Both the position numbers and the translations under genes were made by a program. A model generated the notes under the pieces. That model was not told where the DNA came from, did not search any database, and saw only the letters and a list, made by a program, of their open reading frames with translations. From assembly GCF_002160065.1 (NCBI RefSeq), contig NZ_NFJW01000016.1, forward strand, positions 1 to 47,607: 47,607 nt of DNA, given 5' to 3'. Shown piece by piece: positions 1-8,917 of the stretch (positions within the stretch are counted from its first letter, which is position 1; each line of letters starts with the position of its first letter). Source of the stretch: Collinsella sp. An2 (GTDB lineage: Bacteria; Actinomycetota; Coriobacteriia; Coriobacteriales; Coriobacteriaceae).

Positions 1-54
1 AACAATCACCATGCTAGAGGGGAAGGGGCCTCGTTGCATAGCATCTAGTGCCAT

Positions 55-80
55 CCACCCGCACAGCGGGTGGTTTTCTG
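55..80 (+). terminator. Intrinsic terminator of a gene left of the window
   Basis: CCACCCGC (55-62) and GCGGGTGG (66-73) form an 8 bp stem with a 3 nt loop, followed by TTTTCT. It reads on the plus strand, so it probably ends a transcript entering from the left. No coding region is supported between 1 and 211. Confidence 0.7.
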
Positions 81-124
81 CGCCGCGCGTGCCGCGCGGC
101 ACGGACTAAAGTCCATGAAGTTGA

Positions 125-158
125 GGAGGGGCTCGGCGGTTCGCCGCCGAGCCCCTCC
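125..158. terminator. 15 bp perfect hairpin after lysC
   Basis: A perfect 15 bp stem (125-139 with 144-158) closes a TTCG loop on the plus strand. It lies 54 bp past the lysC stop, so it probably ends the minus-strand lysC transcript. Neither side has a clear T-tract, so termination efficiency is uncertain. Confidence 0.55.
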
Positions 159-211
159 CCTTGTTCCCGTCACGCAGTCAGACACCGCATCTTTCCGGAC
201 TTCCTACAAGG

Positions 212-1594
212 CTAGATGCCCACTCCAGGCTGCGCCGCTGCCTCCGCACGCTTGAGGTCCTTAAGCTCAAGCAGGTGGTCGCCATCGGAGAAGGCGCTGT
301 AGATCGCGCGGATGGCGCGCTCGAAGTCCTCGTCGCGCACGCCCACGATGATGTTGATCTCATCGGAACCCTGCGCAATCATGCGGATGGAGATGCCCTC
401 CTGGCCCAGCGCCGCGAACAGGCTTCCCGAGATACCGGGGCGTCCGCTCATGTTGCGGCCAACGGTGGAGATGAGCGCCAGGTCGTCAACGACCTTGATG
501 CTATCGGGCTGCACCTCGGTCTTGATGTCGGCAACGATGGACCACAGCGAATCCTTTACGTCCTCACCCTGCACCACCACGGCAAACGAATCGATGCCCG
601 ACGGAATGTGCTCGATGGACACGCGGTAGCGCTCGAAAATGGAGAGCACGCGGCGCACGATACCCACCTCATTGGACATGTGGTCCTTAAGGATGTGCAC
701 GGCCACGAAATTGCGCTTACCCGTGACGCCCGTGATGATGGGCTCGTCGGCCACGAAGTCCTCGCGGTCGGAGATGATGGTGCCCGGGTCCTCGGGGCGG
801 TTCGTGTTGCGCACCGCGATGGGAATCCCCGCCTCCATCACCGGGAACACGGCCTCCTCATGCAGCACCGAGGCGCCCATGTAGGAAAGCTCGCGCATCT
901 CCGAATACGTAATGCGCGAGATGGGCTGCGGGTGCGGCACGATGCCGGGGTCCGCCGACAGGAAGCCCGAGACGTCCGTCCAGTTCTCATAGAGGGCCGC
1001 ATCCAGGCACTTGGCCAGAATCGATCCAGAGATGTCGCCGCCGCCACGGTCAAGCAGCATGATGCGGCCTTCGCGGGTGGCACCATAAAAGCCGGGCATG
1101 ACGAAGCCGCCCGGGATGCCGCGCTCCTGAATTAGGGCCTGGGTGCGCGTCATAGAAAGCGTGCCGTCGTGATGGAACGCCACGACATCGGCCGCATCCA
1201 GGAAGGGAAGGCCCAGGTACTCGGCCATGAGCTGCGCAGTAAAGTACTCGCCGCGGCTCACGAGCTCCTCCGTGGAGAGGTCTCCGGCCTTGGCCTTCTC
1301 GGCAAACGCAGCGAACTCCTCGCGGATGGGGTAGTTAAGACCCAGCTCGTCGGCGATATCGAAATAGCGCTGACCGATGTCCGCCAGCAGGTCATCGCAC
1401 GACACGTGGTAGCGCACGTGCGCGCTCACCAGATAGAGAAGGTCGGTGACCTTCGCATCGGACTTGTAGCGGCGTCCACACGCGGAGACCACCACAAAGC
1501 GACGGGACGAGTCGGCCTCGATGATGGCGCGGATCTTCCTGAAGTGTTCGGCATCGGCCACCGAGGACCCGCCGAATTTAGCAACTTTAATCAT
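212..1594 (-). CDS. lysC: Aspartate kinase
   Basis: Aspartokinase phosphorylates aspartate, the first step towards lysine, threonine and methionine. The 460-residue protein opens with the kinase nucleotide motif KFGGSS (residues 5-10), continues with the amino-acid kinase fold, and ends in two ACT-type regulatory repeats (about residues 310-450). The ATG at 1594 is chosen because homology begins there and AGGAAAGG lies upstream; an in-frame start 33 codons earlier would add non-conserved residues and overlap the thrC start. It is divergent from thrC with 97 bp between them, so the promoters are back to back. The ACT repeats imply feedback inhibition by an end-product amino acid, which cannot be named from sequence. 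Confidence 0.95.
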   Translation of the reverse strand: MIKVAKFGGSSVADAEHFRKIRAIIEADSSRRFVVVSACGRRYKSDAKVTDLLYLVSAHVRYHVSCDDLLADIGQRYFDIADELGLNYPIREEFAAFAEKAKAGDLSTEELVSRGEYFTAQLMAEYLGLPFLDAADVVAFHHDGTLSMTRTQALIQERGIPGGFVMPGFYGATREGRIMLLDRGGGDISGSILAKCLDAALYENWTDVSGFLSADPGIVPHPQPISRITYSEMRELSYMGASVLHEEAVFPVMEAGIPIAVRNTNRPEDPGTIISDREDFVADEPIITGVTGKRNFVAVHILKDHMSNEVGIVRRVLSIFERYRVSIEHIPSGIDSFAVVVQGEDVKDSLWSIVADIKTEVQPDSIKVVDDLALISTVGRNMSGRPGISGSLFAALGQEGISIRMIAQGSDEINIIVGVRDEDFERAIRAIYSAFSDGDHLLELKDLKRAEAAAQPGVGI

Positions 1595-1691
1595 GACAAA
1601 GAGGTTACCTTTCCTAAGCCGTGTATGCGCGGCGCGGAGCTCTGATACCATGGGCCTACTGAAAAGCCCAGGCAAACAAGGAGCTACCGAC

Positions 1692-3194
1692 ATGAGTTTG
1701 TATCATAGTACACGTTCCCGTGCTTTAGCATGCTCAAGTAAAGACGCCATACGTACCGGTATCGCGCCTGATGGTGGCCTATTTGTTTCTGACGCCCTGG
1801 GGTCCGAAAAATACGACGTAAGCGCCCTTGCGACCAAGGACTACGCCGAGATTGCCCGCGACGTGCTGGGAATGTTACTACCTGATTACACGCCCGAAGA
1901 GATTGCCGCGTGCGTTGAGGAGGCCTATTCCGGCACCTTCGAAAGCTCCGAGGTCACGCCCCTTGTATCGCTGTCCGACGCCTCCGACGACGCCCCCGGC
2001 ACCTATGTGCTCGAGCTCTTCCATGGCCCCACAAGCGCCTTCAAGGACGTTGCACTTCAGATGCTCCCCCGCCTCATGGCCCGCACGGGCACCGCTGACA
2101 GCGCCCAGAAAATCATGATCGTCACCGCCACCTCGGGTGACACGGGCAAGGCCGCACTCGCCGGCTTTGCCGACGCACCGGGCTGTGGCATCACCGTCTT
2201 CTATCCCGAGGGCAAGGTAAGCCGGGTTCAGCAGCTGCAGATGACCACCCAGGCCGGCAAGAACGTTGCTGTATGCGCCGTGCGCGGCAACTTCGACGAC
2301 GCCCAGAGCGCCGTGAAGCGCATCTTCGCCGACCAGGAGCTCGCCGACCGCCTGAGCGCGCGCGACGTGGTGCTTTCCAGCGCGAACTCCATCAACGTCG
2401 GGCGCCTGGTGCCGCAGGTGGTCTATTACTTCGCCGCCTACGCGCAGCTGCTGCGCCGCGGCGACATCCAGCCCGGCGACGCTGTAGAATTCTGCGTACC
2501 CACCGGAAACTTCGGCGATGTGCTTGCCGGCTACTATGCAAAACTCCTGGGCCTTCCCGTGGCGCGCCTCCTGGTGGCAAGCGACAAGAACAACGTGCTC
2601 TACGACTTCCTCACCACGGGCGTCTATGACCGCAACCGCCCGTTCTTCACCACCACCTCGCCCAGCATGGACATTCTCATCTCGTCCAACCTGGAGCGCA
2701 TGCTGTACTTCCTGTCCGAGGGCGACTGCGAACTCGTCGCAAGCCTCATGGCCGAGCTTGCCGAGAGCGGTCGTTACGAAATCTCGCCGGAGCTGCTCGG
2801 GCGCATTCAGGAGACGTTTGGCTGTGGGTGGGCCGATGAGGACGAGGTCGCGCAGGCCATCGCCGACTGCTGGGGCGCCCACGAATACGTGATGGACCCC
2901 CACACCGCCTGCGGCTACCACGTGCTTGAGCAGACGACCGCAGCCCCCGAGGCCAAGGCGCGCGTTCTGCTGTCGACCGCAAGCCCCTACAAGTTCCCGC
3001 GCGCCGTCGCCCAGGCTCTTGGCCTTGATGTTCCTCGCGACGACTTCGCCTGCATGGACGTCCTTGCCAACGCGACCAACACCGTGCCGCCCGCGCAGCT
3101 CGCCCGCCTGTCGGACGCGCCCATCCTGCACGACAGCGTGGTCGACATCGACCGCATGGCAGCGTTTGTCGAGCGCGCCGCCAAAAAGCTCTAG
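1692..3194 (+). CDS. thrC: Threonine synthase
   Basis: PLP enzyme that converts O-phosphohomoserine to threonine. The 500-residue length fits the long (yeast/E. coli-like) class. The PLP lysine is K118 in the motif SAFKD, and a phosphate-binding stretch TATSGDTGKA follows. The ATG at 1692 has AAGGAG about 9 nt upstream; earlier in-frame starts overlap lysC and add unrelated residues. With thrB 260 bp downstream on the same strand it supplies the last two steps of threonine synthesis. The homoserine dehydrogenase gene is not in the window. Confidence 0.95.
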   Translation: MSLYHSTRSRALACSSKDAIRTGIAPDGGLFVSDALGSEKYDVSALATKDYAEIARDVLGMLLPDYTPEEIAACVEEAYSGTFESSEVTPLVSLSDASDDAPGTYVLELFHGPTSAFKDVALQMLPRLMARTGTADSAQKIMIVTATSGDTGKAALAGFADAPGCGITVFYPEGKVSRVQQLQMTTQAGKNVAVCAVRGNFDDAQSAVKRIFADQELADRLSARDVVLSSANSINVGRLVPQVVYYFAAYAQLLRRGDIQPGDAVEFCVPTGNFGDVLAGYYAKLLGLPVARLLVASDKNNVLYDFLTTGVYDRNRPFFTTTSPSMDILISSNLERMLYFLSEGDCELVASLMAELAESGRYEISPELLGRIQETFGCGWADEDEVAQAIADCWGAHEYVMDPHTACGYHVLEQTTAAPEAKARVLLSTASPYKFPRAVAQALGLDVPRDDFACMDVLANATNTVPPAQLARLSDAPILHDSVVDIDRMAAFVERAAKKL

Positions 3195-3210
3195 GGAAAG
3201 ACTGATTAAA

Positions 3211-3454
3211 GGCTTTCGCGCCCGGGGCCGCTGCGGCGAGACGGATGCGGCCGAAAACGAGTAAGGCGCGGTGGAGCTGCGCCGGCGCCGTCTGAGGCCG
3301 CAGGAACCCGGCACGCTGACCCCGGGCGCGGGATGGCCTAATCGGTGTTTCCCTAAGTCCGTTTGCCTCCCGCAGGCCATCAGGCGGCACACGGCGCGCG
3401 GCTGCGCGCTCAAGCGCCTGGCGGCCTGCGAGCCCTGGAAGGAGTCTCCTCCGC
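3211..3454 (+). promoter_or_regulatory. Structured leader region before thrB (candidate cis-RNA)
   Basis: The gap contains two large nested foldings. Fold 1: 3217-3227 pairs with 3320-3330 (11 bp perfect), inside it 3231-3237 with 3297-3303, 3239-3244 with 3288-3293, and 3265-3269 with 3279-3283. Fold 2: 3371-3378 pairs with 3423-3430 (8 bp), inside it 3381-3386 with 3415-3420, and a 6 bp GCGCGC hairpin at 3394-3409. Fold 2 ends 9 nt before the thrB ribosome site GGAAGGAG, which could itself pair with the CTCC that follows it. No known riboswitch core (T-box, SAM, lysine, cobalamin) was recognised. High GC favours chance stems, so function is inference. Confidence 0.4.
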
Positions 3455-4336
3455 ATGATCCGTGTAACCGTTCCGGCCACAAGCGCCAACCTGGGTATTG
3501 GATACGACACCCTGGGCATGGCGGTGTCACTCTATTCGCATTTCACCTTCGACCGCGCCGACACGCTCACCATCACCGGATGCCCCGAGGAGTTCCGCAA
3601 CGCCGACAACATGGTCTACGTTGCATTTGAGCAGGCCCTTGATGCCTGGGGCGTCGAGCCCTTCCCCATTGCGATCGACATCCAGACCGAGATTCCCGTA
3701 GCCCGCGGCCTGGGATCGAGCTCGACCTGCGTGGTCGCCGGCATCATGGGCGCGGCTGCCCTCACCAATCACACCGTGACGCGCGAAGAACTCGTCGCGC
3801 TTGCCACGTCCCTGGAGGGGCACCCCGACAATGTCGCTCCCGCCATCCTGGGCGCAGCCGTATGCTCCTTCACGCCCGAGGGTGAGCTTCCGCGCTGCCT
3901 GCGCTACGACGTGAGCCCCCGTCTGCGCTTCATCACCATCATCCCGCCCTACGAGGTGCATACGAGCGAGGCGCGCAAGGTGGTGCCGCAGGAAGTGCCG
4001 CTCTCCACCGCCGTATGGCAGATGGGCCGCATCGCCGGACTTACACGCGGGCTTGAGACGGGCGACACCGCACTTATCGCAGCCGCAAACGACGACCGTC
4101 TGCAAGAGCCCTATCGCCGCGCCCTCATTCCCGACTACGGCGCCATTCGTGAAACGTGCCTTGCGGGCGGAGCCAAGACGCTGTGGATCTCTGGCTCGGG
4201 CTCGACCCTCATGGCCGTCACCGACGACACCATTGTTGCCAAGTTCCTGCAGGTGCGCCTGCGCGAGAACTTCCCTGCCTGCGAGACGCATATCCTTACG
4301 TGCGACACCGAAGGCGCCCAGATCGAGTACCTGTAG
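3455..4336 (+). CDS. thrB: Homoserine kinase
   Basis: GHMP kinase that phosphorylates homoserine to give the substrate of ThrC. The 293-residue protein has the N-terminal VTVPATSANLGIGYDTLG signature and the GHMP phosphate-binding loop PVARGLGSSS at residues 81-90. A C-terminal Gly-rich segment (ISGSGSTLMA) matches the family end. The start at 3455 has GGAAGGAG upstream, although CTCC just after it could mask the site. It lies downstream of thrC with a 260 bp structured gap, so it may be regulated separately from thrC. Confidence 0.95.
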   Translation: MIRVTVPATSANLGIGYDTLGMAVSLYSHFTFDRADTLTITGCPEEFRNADNMVYVAFEQALDAWGVEPFPIAIDIQTEIPVARGLGSSSTCVVAGIMGAAALTNHTVTREELVALATSLEGHPDNVAPAILGAAVCSFTPEGELPRCLRYDVSPRLRFITIIPPYEVHTSEARKVVPQEVPLSTAVWQMGRIAGLTRGLETGDTALIAAANDDRLQEPYRRALIPDYGAIRETCLAGGAKTLWISGSGSTLMAVTDDTIVAKFLQVRLRENFPACETHILTCDTEGAQIEYL

Positions 4337-4440
4337 AGCCCCGCACTCGCGCTCGCGCGCACAAGAGCAAACCACCGCCATGCGCTGTGGCGGGGCGCTC
4401 TGCTAGGATGAGGGCAGCACACCACCCGAACAGGAGCACC

Positions 4441-6678
4441 ATGGCACCCTCGTCCCCGAAGCGCGAAGCACGTCATCCTCAATCCCACAAGAGCGGCGCG
4501 GCACACGCCCACGCCCAGCGTGCACGTAAAGCCACCCGTCCTAAGCTTGACCCCACCGGTCCCACGGCGCTCGGTTTCACCCGCGCCGACTTCCCGCCTA
4601 CGACGCGCGCCGACATGGAGGCGCGCGGCTGGGACCAGTGCGACTTTGTCTACGTCTCGGGCGACGCATACGTAGACCACCCGAGCTTCGGCGCTGCGAT
4701 CATCGTGCGGCTGCTTGAATCCCATGGCTTTCGCGTGGGAGTTATCGCGCAGCCCGACTGGCGCGACCCGGCAAGCGTCGCCGTTCTTGGCGCGCCGCGC
4801 CTGGCCTTCCTGGTCTCCGGCGGCAACATGGATTCCATGGTCAACCATTACAGCGTAACGAAACATCGCCGCCGCACCGACGCCTACACCCCCGGCGGCA
4901 TCATGGGCGCGCGGCCCGACCACGCCGTCTCGGTCTACGGCAACCTTATCCGACGCACTTTCAAGGAGACGCCCATCATCCTCGGCGGCATCGAGGCGAG
5001 CCTGCGCCGCCTTGCCCACTACGATTACTGGCAGGACCGTCTCAAGCGCTCCATCCTTCTGGACTCCGGCGCAGACCTCATCAGCTACGGCATGGGCGAG
5101 CGCTCCATCGTGGCCATCGCCGAGGCCCTCGACGCCGGGTTGCCCATAGACCAAATCACCTTTATCGACGGAACGGTCTATCGCACCCGCTCGCTCGACG
5201 AGGTCTACGACGCCACCGTGCTTCCCAGCTGGGACGACCTTGAAGCCGACCGCCTCACCTACGCCAAAAGCTTCAATATCCAGTACGAGAACATGGATCC
5301 CATGAGCGGTGGACGCCTGGTGGAGCCGTACCCCCACGACGTCTTCGTGGTGCAAAACCCGCCCTCGAAGCCGCTCTCTCAAGCCGAGTTCGACGAGGCC
5401 TACGACCTCCCGTACACCCGCACCTATCACCCCGACTACGAAGATGCCGGCGGCGTGCCCGCGCTCAAAGAGGTCAAGATGAGCCTCATCTCCAACCGCG
5501 GGTGCTTTGGCGAATGCTCGTTTTGCGCCCTCACGTTCCATCAGGGGCGCATCGTCCAGGCCCGAAGCCACGAGAGCCTGCTGGCCGAGGCGCGCAAAAT
5601 CACCCAGGAGCCCGACTTCAAGGGCTACATCAACGACGTCGGAGGCCCTACGGCAAACTTCCGCCAGCCGGCCTGCAAAAAGCAGCTCGCCCACGGCGCC
5701 TGCGTGCACAAGCGCTGCCTGTGGCCCAAGGTCTGCCGGCAAATGGATGTCTCGCACCGCGACTACGTGCAGCTGCTGCGCGAGCTCCGCGCGCTGCCCG
5801 GCGTGAAAAAGGTCTTCGTGCGCAGCGGCATCCGGTTTGACTACGCCCTGGCAGACCCCGACGACACCTTTATCCGCGAGCTGTGCGCGCACCACGTATC
5901 GGGCCAGCTCAAGGTGGCGCCCGAGCACGTAAGCGACGCCGTGCTTTCGGTGATGGGCAAGCCGAGCCGCGCCGTATACGACCGCTTCGTGGCGAAATAC
6001 CGCGAGGTGAACCGCGAGCTTGGCAAGAAGCAGTACCTGGTTCCCTACCTCATGTCGAGCCATCCGGGCAGCACGCTCAAAGAGGCCGTCGAGCTTGCCG
6101 AATACGTGCGGGATATGGGCTATATGCCCGAACAGGTCCAGGACTTCTACCCTACGCCCTCGACCATGTCGACCTGCATGTACTACACCGGCGTCGACCC
6201 CCGCACCATGAAACCCGTATACGTTCCCAAAACGGCTCACGAAAAAGCGCTCCAGCGCGCACTCATCCAGTACCGCAAGCCGGAAAACTACGACCTGGTA
6301 CGCGAGGCGCTCATCAAGGCGGGACGAGAGGACCTGATCGGCTACGGGCCCAAGTGCCTCATCCGTCCCACGCGGCCGCATGGGGTCAAATCCACAGGCC
6401 GAGCTTCTGCTGGCCGCAACGGCAAGGGGCAGCGTAGCCAGGGAGCGGAGCAACACGACCGCGCAAATGGCTCTGGAGAGACAACAGGCGCGTCCCGTCA
6501 TGCCAAGACAGCAGGTGGCCATGGTCGCGGCAAACACGGTGGCATGGACGGCCGCAGCCGACATCGCACGCAGCCCTCAGGCGGCGCCTTCGGTCGCCCA
6601 CAGCGCGGCTCGAACGCAGCCGGACGCAACCGGGCCGGCCAGGGACGTGAAGCGAACCGAGGCGGTCATCGCGGCTAG
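4441..6678 (+). CDS. ygiQ: YgiQ-family radical SAM protein (UPF0313)
   Basis: Member of the YgiQ/UPF0313 radical SAM family, whose reaction is not established. The 745-residue protein has a B12-binding-like N-terminal region (about 60-300), then the iron-sulfur motif C355-x3-C359-x2-C362 in NRGCFGECSFC and the radical SAM barrel to about residue 600. The last 100 or so residues (from about 645) are low complexity, rich in Gly, Arg, Ser, His and Asn, and likely disordered. ATG 4441 has AGGAG 5-6 nt upstream. It follows thrB after 104 bp with a small GC hairpin between and is not obviously linked to threonine synthesis. Confidence 0.9.
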   Translation: MAPSSPKREARHPQSHKSGAAHAHAQRARKATRPKLDPTGPTALGFTRADFPPTTRADMEARGWDQCDFVYVSGDAYVDHPSFGAAIIVRLLESHGFRVGVIAQPDWRDPASVAVLGAPRLAFLVSGGNMDSMVNHYSVTKHRRRTDAYTPGGIMGARPDHAVSVYGNLIRRTFKETPIILGGIEASLRRLAHYDYWQDRLKRSILLDSGADLISYGMGERSIVAIAEALDAGLPIDQITFIDGTVYRTRSLDEVYDATVLPSWDDLEADRLTYAKSFNIQYENMDPMSGGRLVEPYPHDVFVVQNPPSKPLSQAEFDEAYDLPYTRTYHPDYEDAGGVPALKEVKMSLISNRGCFGECSFCALTFHQGRIVQARSHESLLAEARKITQEPDFKGYINDVGGPTANFRQPACKKQLAHGACVHKRCLWPKVCRQMDVSHRDYVQLLRELRALPGVKKVFVRSGIRFDYALADPDDTFIRELCAHHVSGQLKVAPEHVSDAVLSVMGKPSRAVYDRFVAKYREVNRELGKKQYLVPYLMSSHPGSTLKEAVELAEYVRDMGYMPEQVQDFYPTPSTMSTCMYYTGVDPRTMKPVYVPKTAHEKALQRALIQYRKPENYDLVREALIKAGREDLIGYGPKCLIRPTRPHGVKSTGRASAGRNGKGQRSQGAEQHDRANGSGETTGASRHAKTAGGHGRGKHGGMDGRSRHRTQPSGGAFGRPQRGSNAAGRNRAGQGREANRGGHRG

Positions 6679-6723
6679 CATTGCGGACGAAACCGAGCAA
6701 GCCGCGATGGCCAAGAGAGCACC

Positions 6724-7455
6724 TTACGAGTCGAGTTCGATCTCCAGGTGATAGCGATCGGCCCGGTAGTAGGTCATAACGAGCTCGCGCGGCACGTTGT
6801 CCATATCGATCGACACGCGGCGCACCAGCAGCAACGGCTCGCCATCGCCAACGTTAAGGAACCGGGCAACCTCGTCGTCGGCCGCCACAGCATAGATGCG
6901 CTGCTGCGCGCGGCTCCACTGGATGCCCAGCTCGTCGTTGACGTAGGCGCGCAGGGACTCCTTGGAGAAATCACGCTCGACGGCATGCGGCAAAAATGCA
7001 CGTTCGAAGTGGTTGACCTCAAAGTACATGGGTTCGTCGCCTGCATAGCGCACGCGACGAAGCCTGTACGCCTGCGTCCCCTCGGGAATGCCCAGCGTCT
7101 CGGCAACGTCGGCCGGCGCCGGAATGATCGACGCATCCACCAGGCGCTTCTCCGCGACAACGCGGTCGTCGACGTTTTTCTTGAGATAGCTCGTCACACG
7201 GCTCAGCGACGTGTTGGGGCGGCTTGAAATGACCTCGGAACCCACCCCGCGCCTTTTGCTGATCATACCGTTGTTGGAAAGCATTTCCATGGCTCGTCGA
7301 GCTGTGGCGCGCGAGACGCCGTACTTGCTCATGAGCTCGCTTTCGGAGGGAATCAGGTCGCCGGGAACATACACCCCGCTGATGATGTCTTGGAAAAGGA
7401 TGTCGTATAGCTGACGATACAGCTGCTCCCTCCCGCTGAAGTCCAAGGTTGTCAT
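6724..7455 (-). CDS. GntR-family (HutC/UTRA) transcriptional regulator
   Basis: The 243-residue protein has an N-terminal GntR winged helix-turn-helix (about residues 8-75, with PSESELMSKYGVSRATARRA) and a C-terminal UTRA effector domain (about 95-235), the architecture of HutC-type regulators that sense sugar-phosphates or related metabolites. GAGGAG precedes the ATG at 7455. It is the last gene of the minus-strand run that begins with the aldolase at 13301, separated from pfkB by a 477 bp gap, so it probably has its own promoter. Control of the PTS operon is inference from position. The effector cannot be named. Confidence 0.85.
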   Translation of the reverse strand: MTTLDFSGREQLYRQLYDILFQDIISGVYVPGDLIPSESELMSKYGVSRATARRAMEMLSNNGMISKRRGVGSEVISSRPNTSLSRVTSYLKKNVDDRVVAEKRLVDASIIPAPADVAETLGIPEGTQAYRLRRVRYAGDEPMYFEVNHFERAFLPHAVERDFSKESLRAYVNDELGIQWSRAQQRIYAVAADDEVARFLNVGDGEPLLLVRRVSIDMDNVPRELVMTYYRADRYHLEIELDS

Positions 7456-7932
7456 CAGGGTCTCCTCAATTGATAGAATATTCGCTCTTCTATTATGCGA
7501 CTTTATACAGCCACATCTCGAAAAAAGCCGTCCTCGTTACATCATTTGGAGCAATACGCGTCGCCTAACATAATGTTTGTAACGTTTGGTCATGGACCTG
7601 GCGAACGAGCAAACTCGGGTGGCCGAGCGAGTCCGGCCGCAGCTCGAGCCCGGGCGGACACGCTAATCCGGCCGCCGAACGAACCCGCACGGCCATGCAG
7701 CCCGGCCGAACGAACCCGCGGGCCCGCACAAACCCGCACGGCCGCGCAGGTGCACAAACCCGAGCCGCCGCGCCGCACAGGCAAACGTTCGCCCACGCCC
7801 GCCGCTCAGCCCCGCACATCGCACACCTTCCGGCCAACGGTCACAAAGAGGGCGCGGCTCGCATGCGTCTATGCAAGTCGCGCCCCTTCAGCGCCGTCCA
7901 AGGACGGCACCCATCCCACGCCGCGCCTGTAC
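7456..7932. other. 477 bp gap with degenerate GC repeats, upstream of gntR
   Basis: No gene is supported here. The gntR-proximal part (7456-7590) is AT-richer and likely holds the gntR promoter; it includes the palindrome GAATATTC at 7476-7483. The rest is GC-rich and internally repetitive: CCGAACGAACCCGC occurs at 7675-7688 and 7706-7719, and AACCCGCACGGCC at 7682-7694 and 7731-7743. Open frames that cross it on both strands have biased, low-complexity translations and no ribosome site. Confidence 0.6.
7675..7743. repeat. Degenerate direct repeats
   Basis: The 14-mer CCGAACGAACCCGC occurs twice (7675, 7706) and the 13-mer AACCCGCACGGCC twice (7682, 7731), in overlapping arrangement. It resembles other locus-specific repeat tracts at 13675-13777, 14490-14565, 15566-15690 and 19035-19190. 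Confidence 0.6.
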
Positions 7933-8838
7933 TTACGCAGAGGCGACAAGCTCCCGGCGGACGTCCGTATATGTGGGGATCGACGTCAGCCCGCCCAGAG
8001 CGCGCACCGACAGGGATGAGGCCATGGAGCTTTGGCGCAGGTTCTCCCTCAGCGAAAGGCCCTGGTACACACCATAGGCAAACGCGCCATGGAAGATGTC
8101 TCCCGCACCCGTGGTGTCCACGGCATGCGCCTTGAATGCCGGCAGGTGCTGCGGCGAGCCGTCCTCGTCGCGATACACCAGCCCACGGTCGCCAAGCGTG
8201 ACCACCGCCACGCCACCATTGATGCCCTCGATACGCTGGAGCAGCGCGTCAACGGCAACCGCATCATCGGGGTTTTCCAGCCCGGAACCCGTGTACTGCC
8301 GGGCGAAGTCCTCCGAACACACCAAAAAGTCGACGGCACGAGCAACCTCATAGGTGCTTTCTCGATACGTGCCCGCATCGACCACGGTTTGCGCCTGGGG
8401 AAAGGCCTCCATAAGCTGCAGGCTCACTGCAGGCTCATGGCCGTCGGACAGTATGACATCTGGCTTCTCTGCAGGCACGGGATACACCACGTCGTGCATG
8501 GCACTCGGCACGTTGAAGATCGTGCGATCGCCCGTCTTATCGTCGACGGCGATAAAGCTGTACCCGGTCGTCGCCTCGGGGTCGGGGATGAGGTAGGAGC
8601 TCCCCACCCCGCAGCGGTCCAGGTCGGCCCGAACAAGCGCGCCGTACGCGTCCTCGCCGATGCGCGCCACCAGCTCGGTGGGCGCGCCCCAGAGCGCGCA
8701 CAGGCACGCCGCGTTGAGCGCCGGAGCGCCCGAGCAGCCATGCGGGGCCGTGATGCGGTACTTTTGGTTGGCCTGCAGCGGCCCGGTGTAGGGCGCCGTG
8801 ATGTCATAGACGGCCTGACCGACGCAGAAGATTCCCAT
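7933..8838 (-). CDS. PfkB-family sugar kinase
   Basis: Ribokinase/PfkB-fold carbohydrate kinase of 301 residues. The C-terminal PfkB signature TTGAGD lies at residues 242-247, with D247 as the catalytic base, and an N-terminal Gly-rich substrate segment (HGCSGAPALNAAC) is present. The ATG at 8838 has GGGGAGAGG just upstream; an upstream extension is not family-like. It follows the P-loop kinase gene in the PTS operon. With a class II aldolase at the operon head it could make a ketose-1,6-bisphosphate from a PTS-derived sugar-phosphate, but the sugar is not determined by sequence. Confidence 0.88.
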   Translation of the reverse strand: MGIFCVGQAVYDITAPYTGPLQANQKYRITAPHGCSGAPALNAACLCALWGAPTELVARIGEDAYGALVRADLDRCGVGSSYLIPDPEATTGYSFIAVDDKTGDRTIFNVPSAMHDVVYPVPAEKPDVILSDGHEPAVSLQLMEAFPQAQTVVDAGTYRESTYEVARAVDFLVCSEDFARQYTGSGLENPDDAVAVDALLQRIEGINGGVAVVTLGDRGLVYRDEDGSPQHLPAFKAHAVDTTGAGDIFHGAFAYGVYQGLSLRENLRQSSMASSLSVRALGGLTSIPTYTDVRRELVASA

Positions 8839-8917
8839 GGCCTCTCCCCTATTCGTCGTGGCCGGCAGCGTCTGCAGAACCCGTCTCGGCCGTGTCGTCG
8901 GCCAGGTGGGCGTCGAT

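Noticed and set aside
3211-3454. T-box, SAM, lysine or cobalamin riboswitch before thrB
   Set aside because: None of their conserved core sequences were found; only generic nested helices are visible.
4135-6564. An 809-codon minus-strand frame opposite the YgiQ gene
   Set aside because: Shadow of the radical SAM gene; no motif, no ribosome site.
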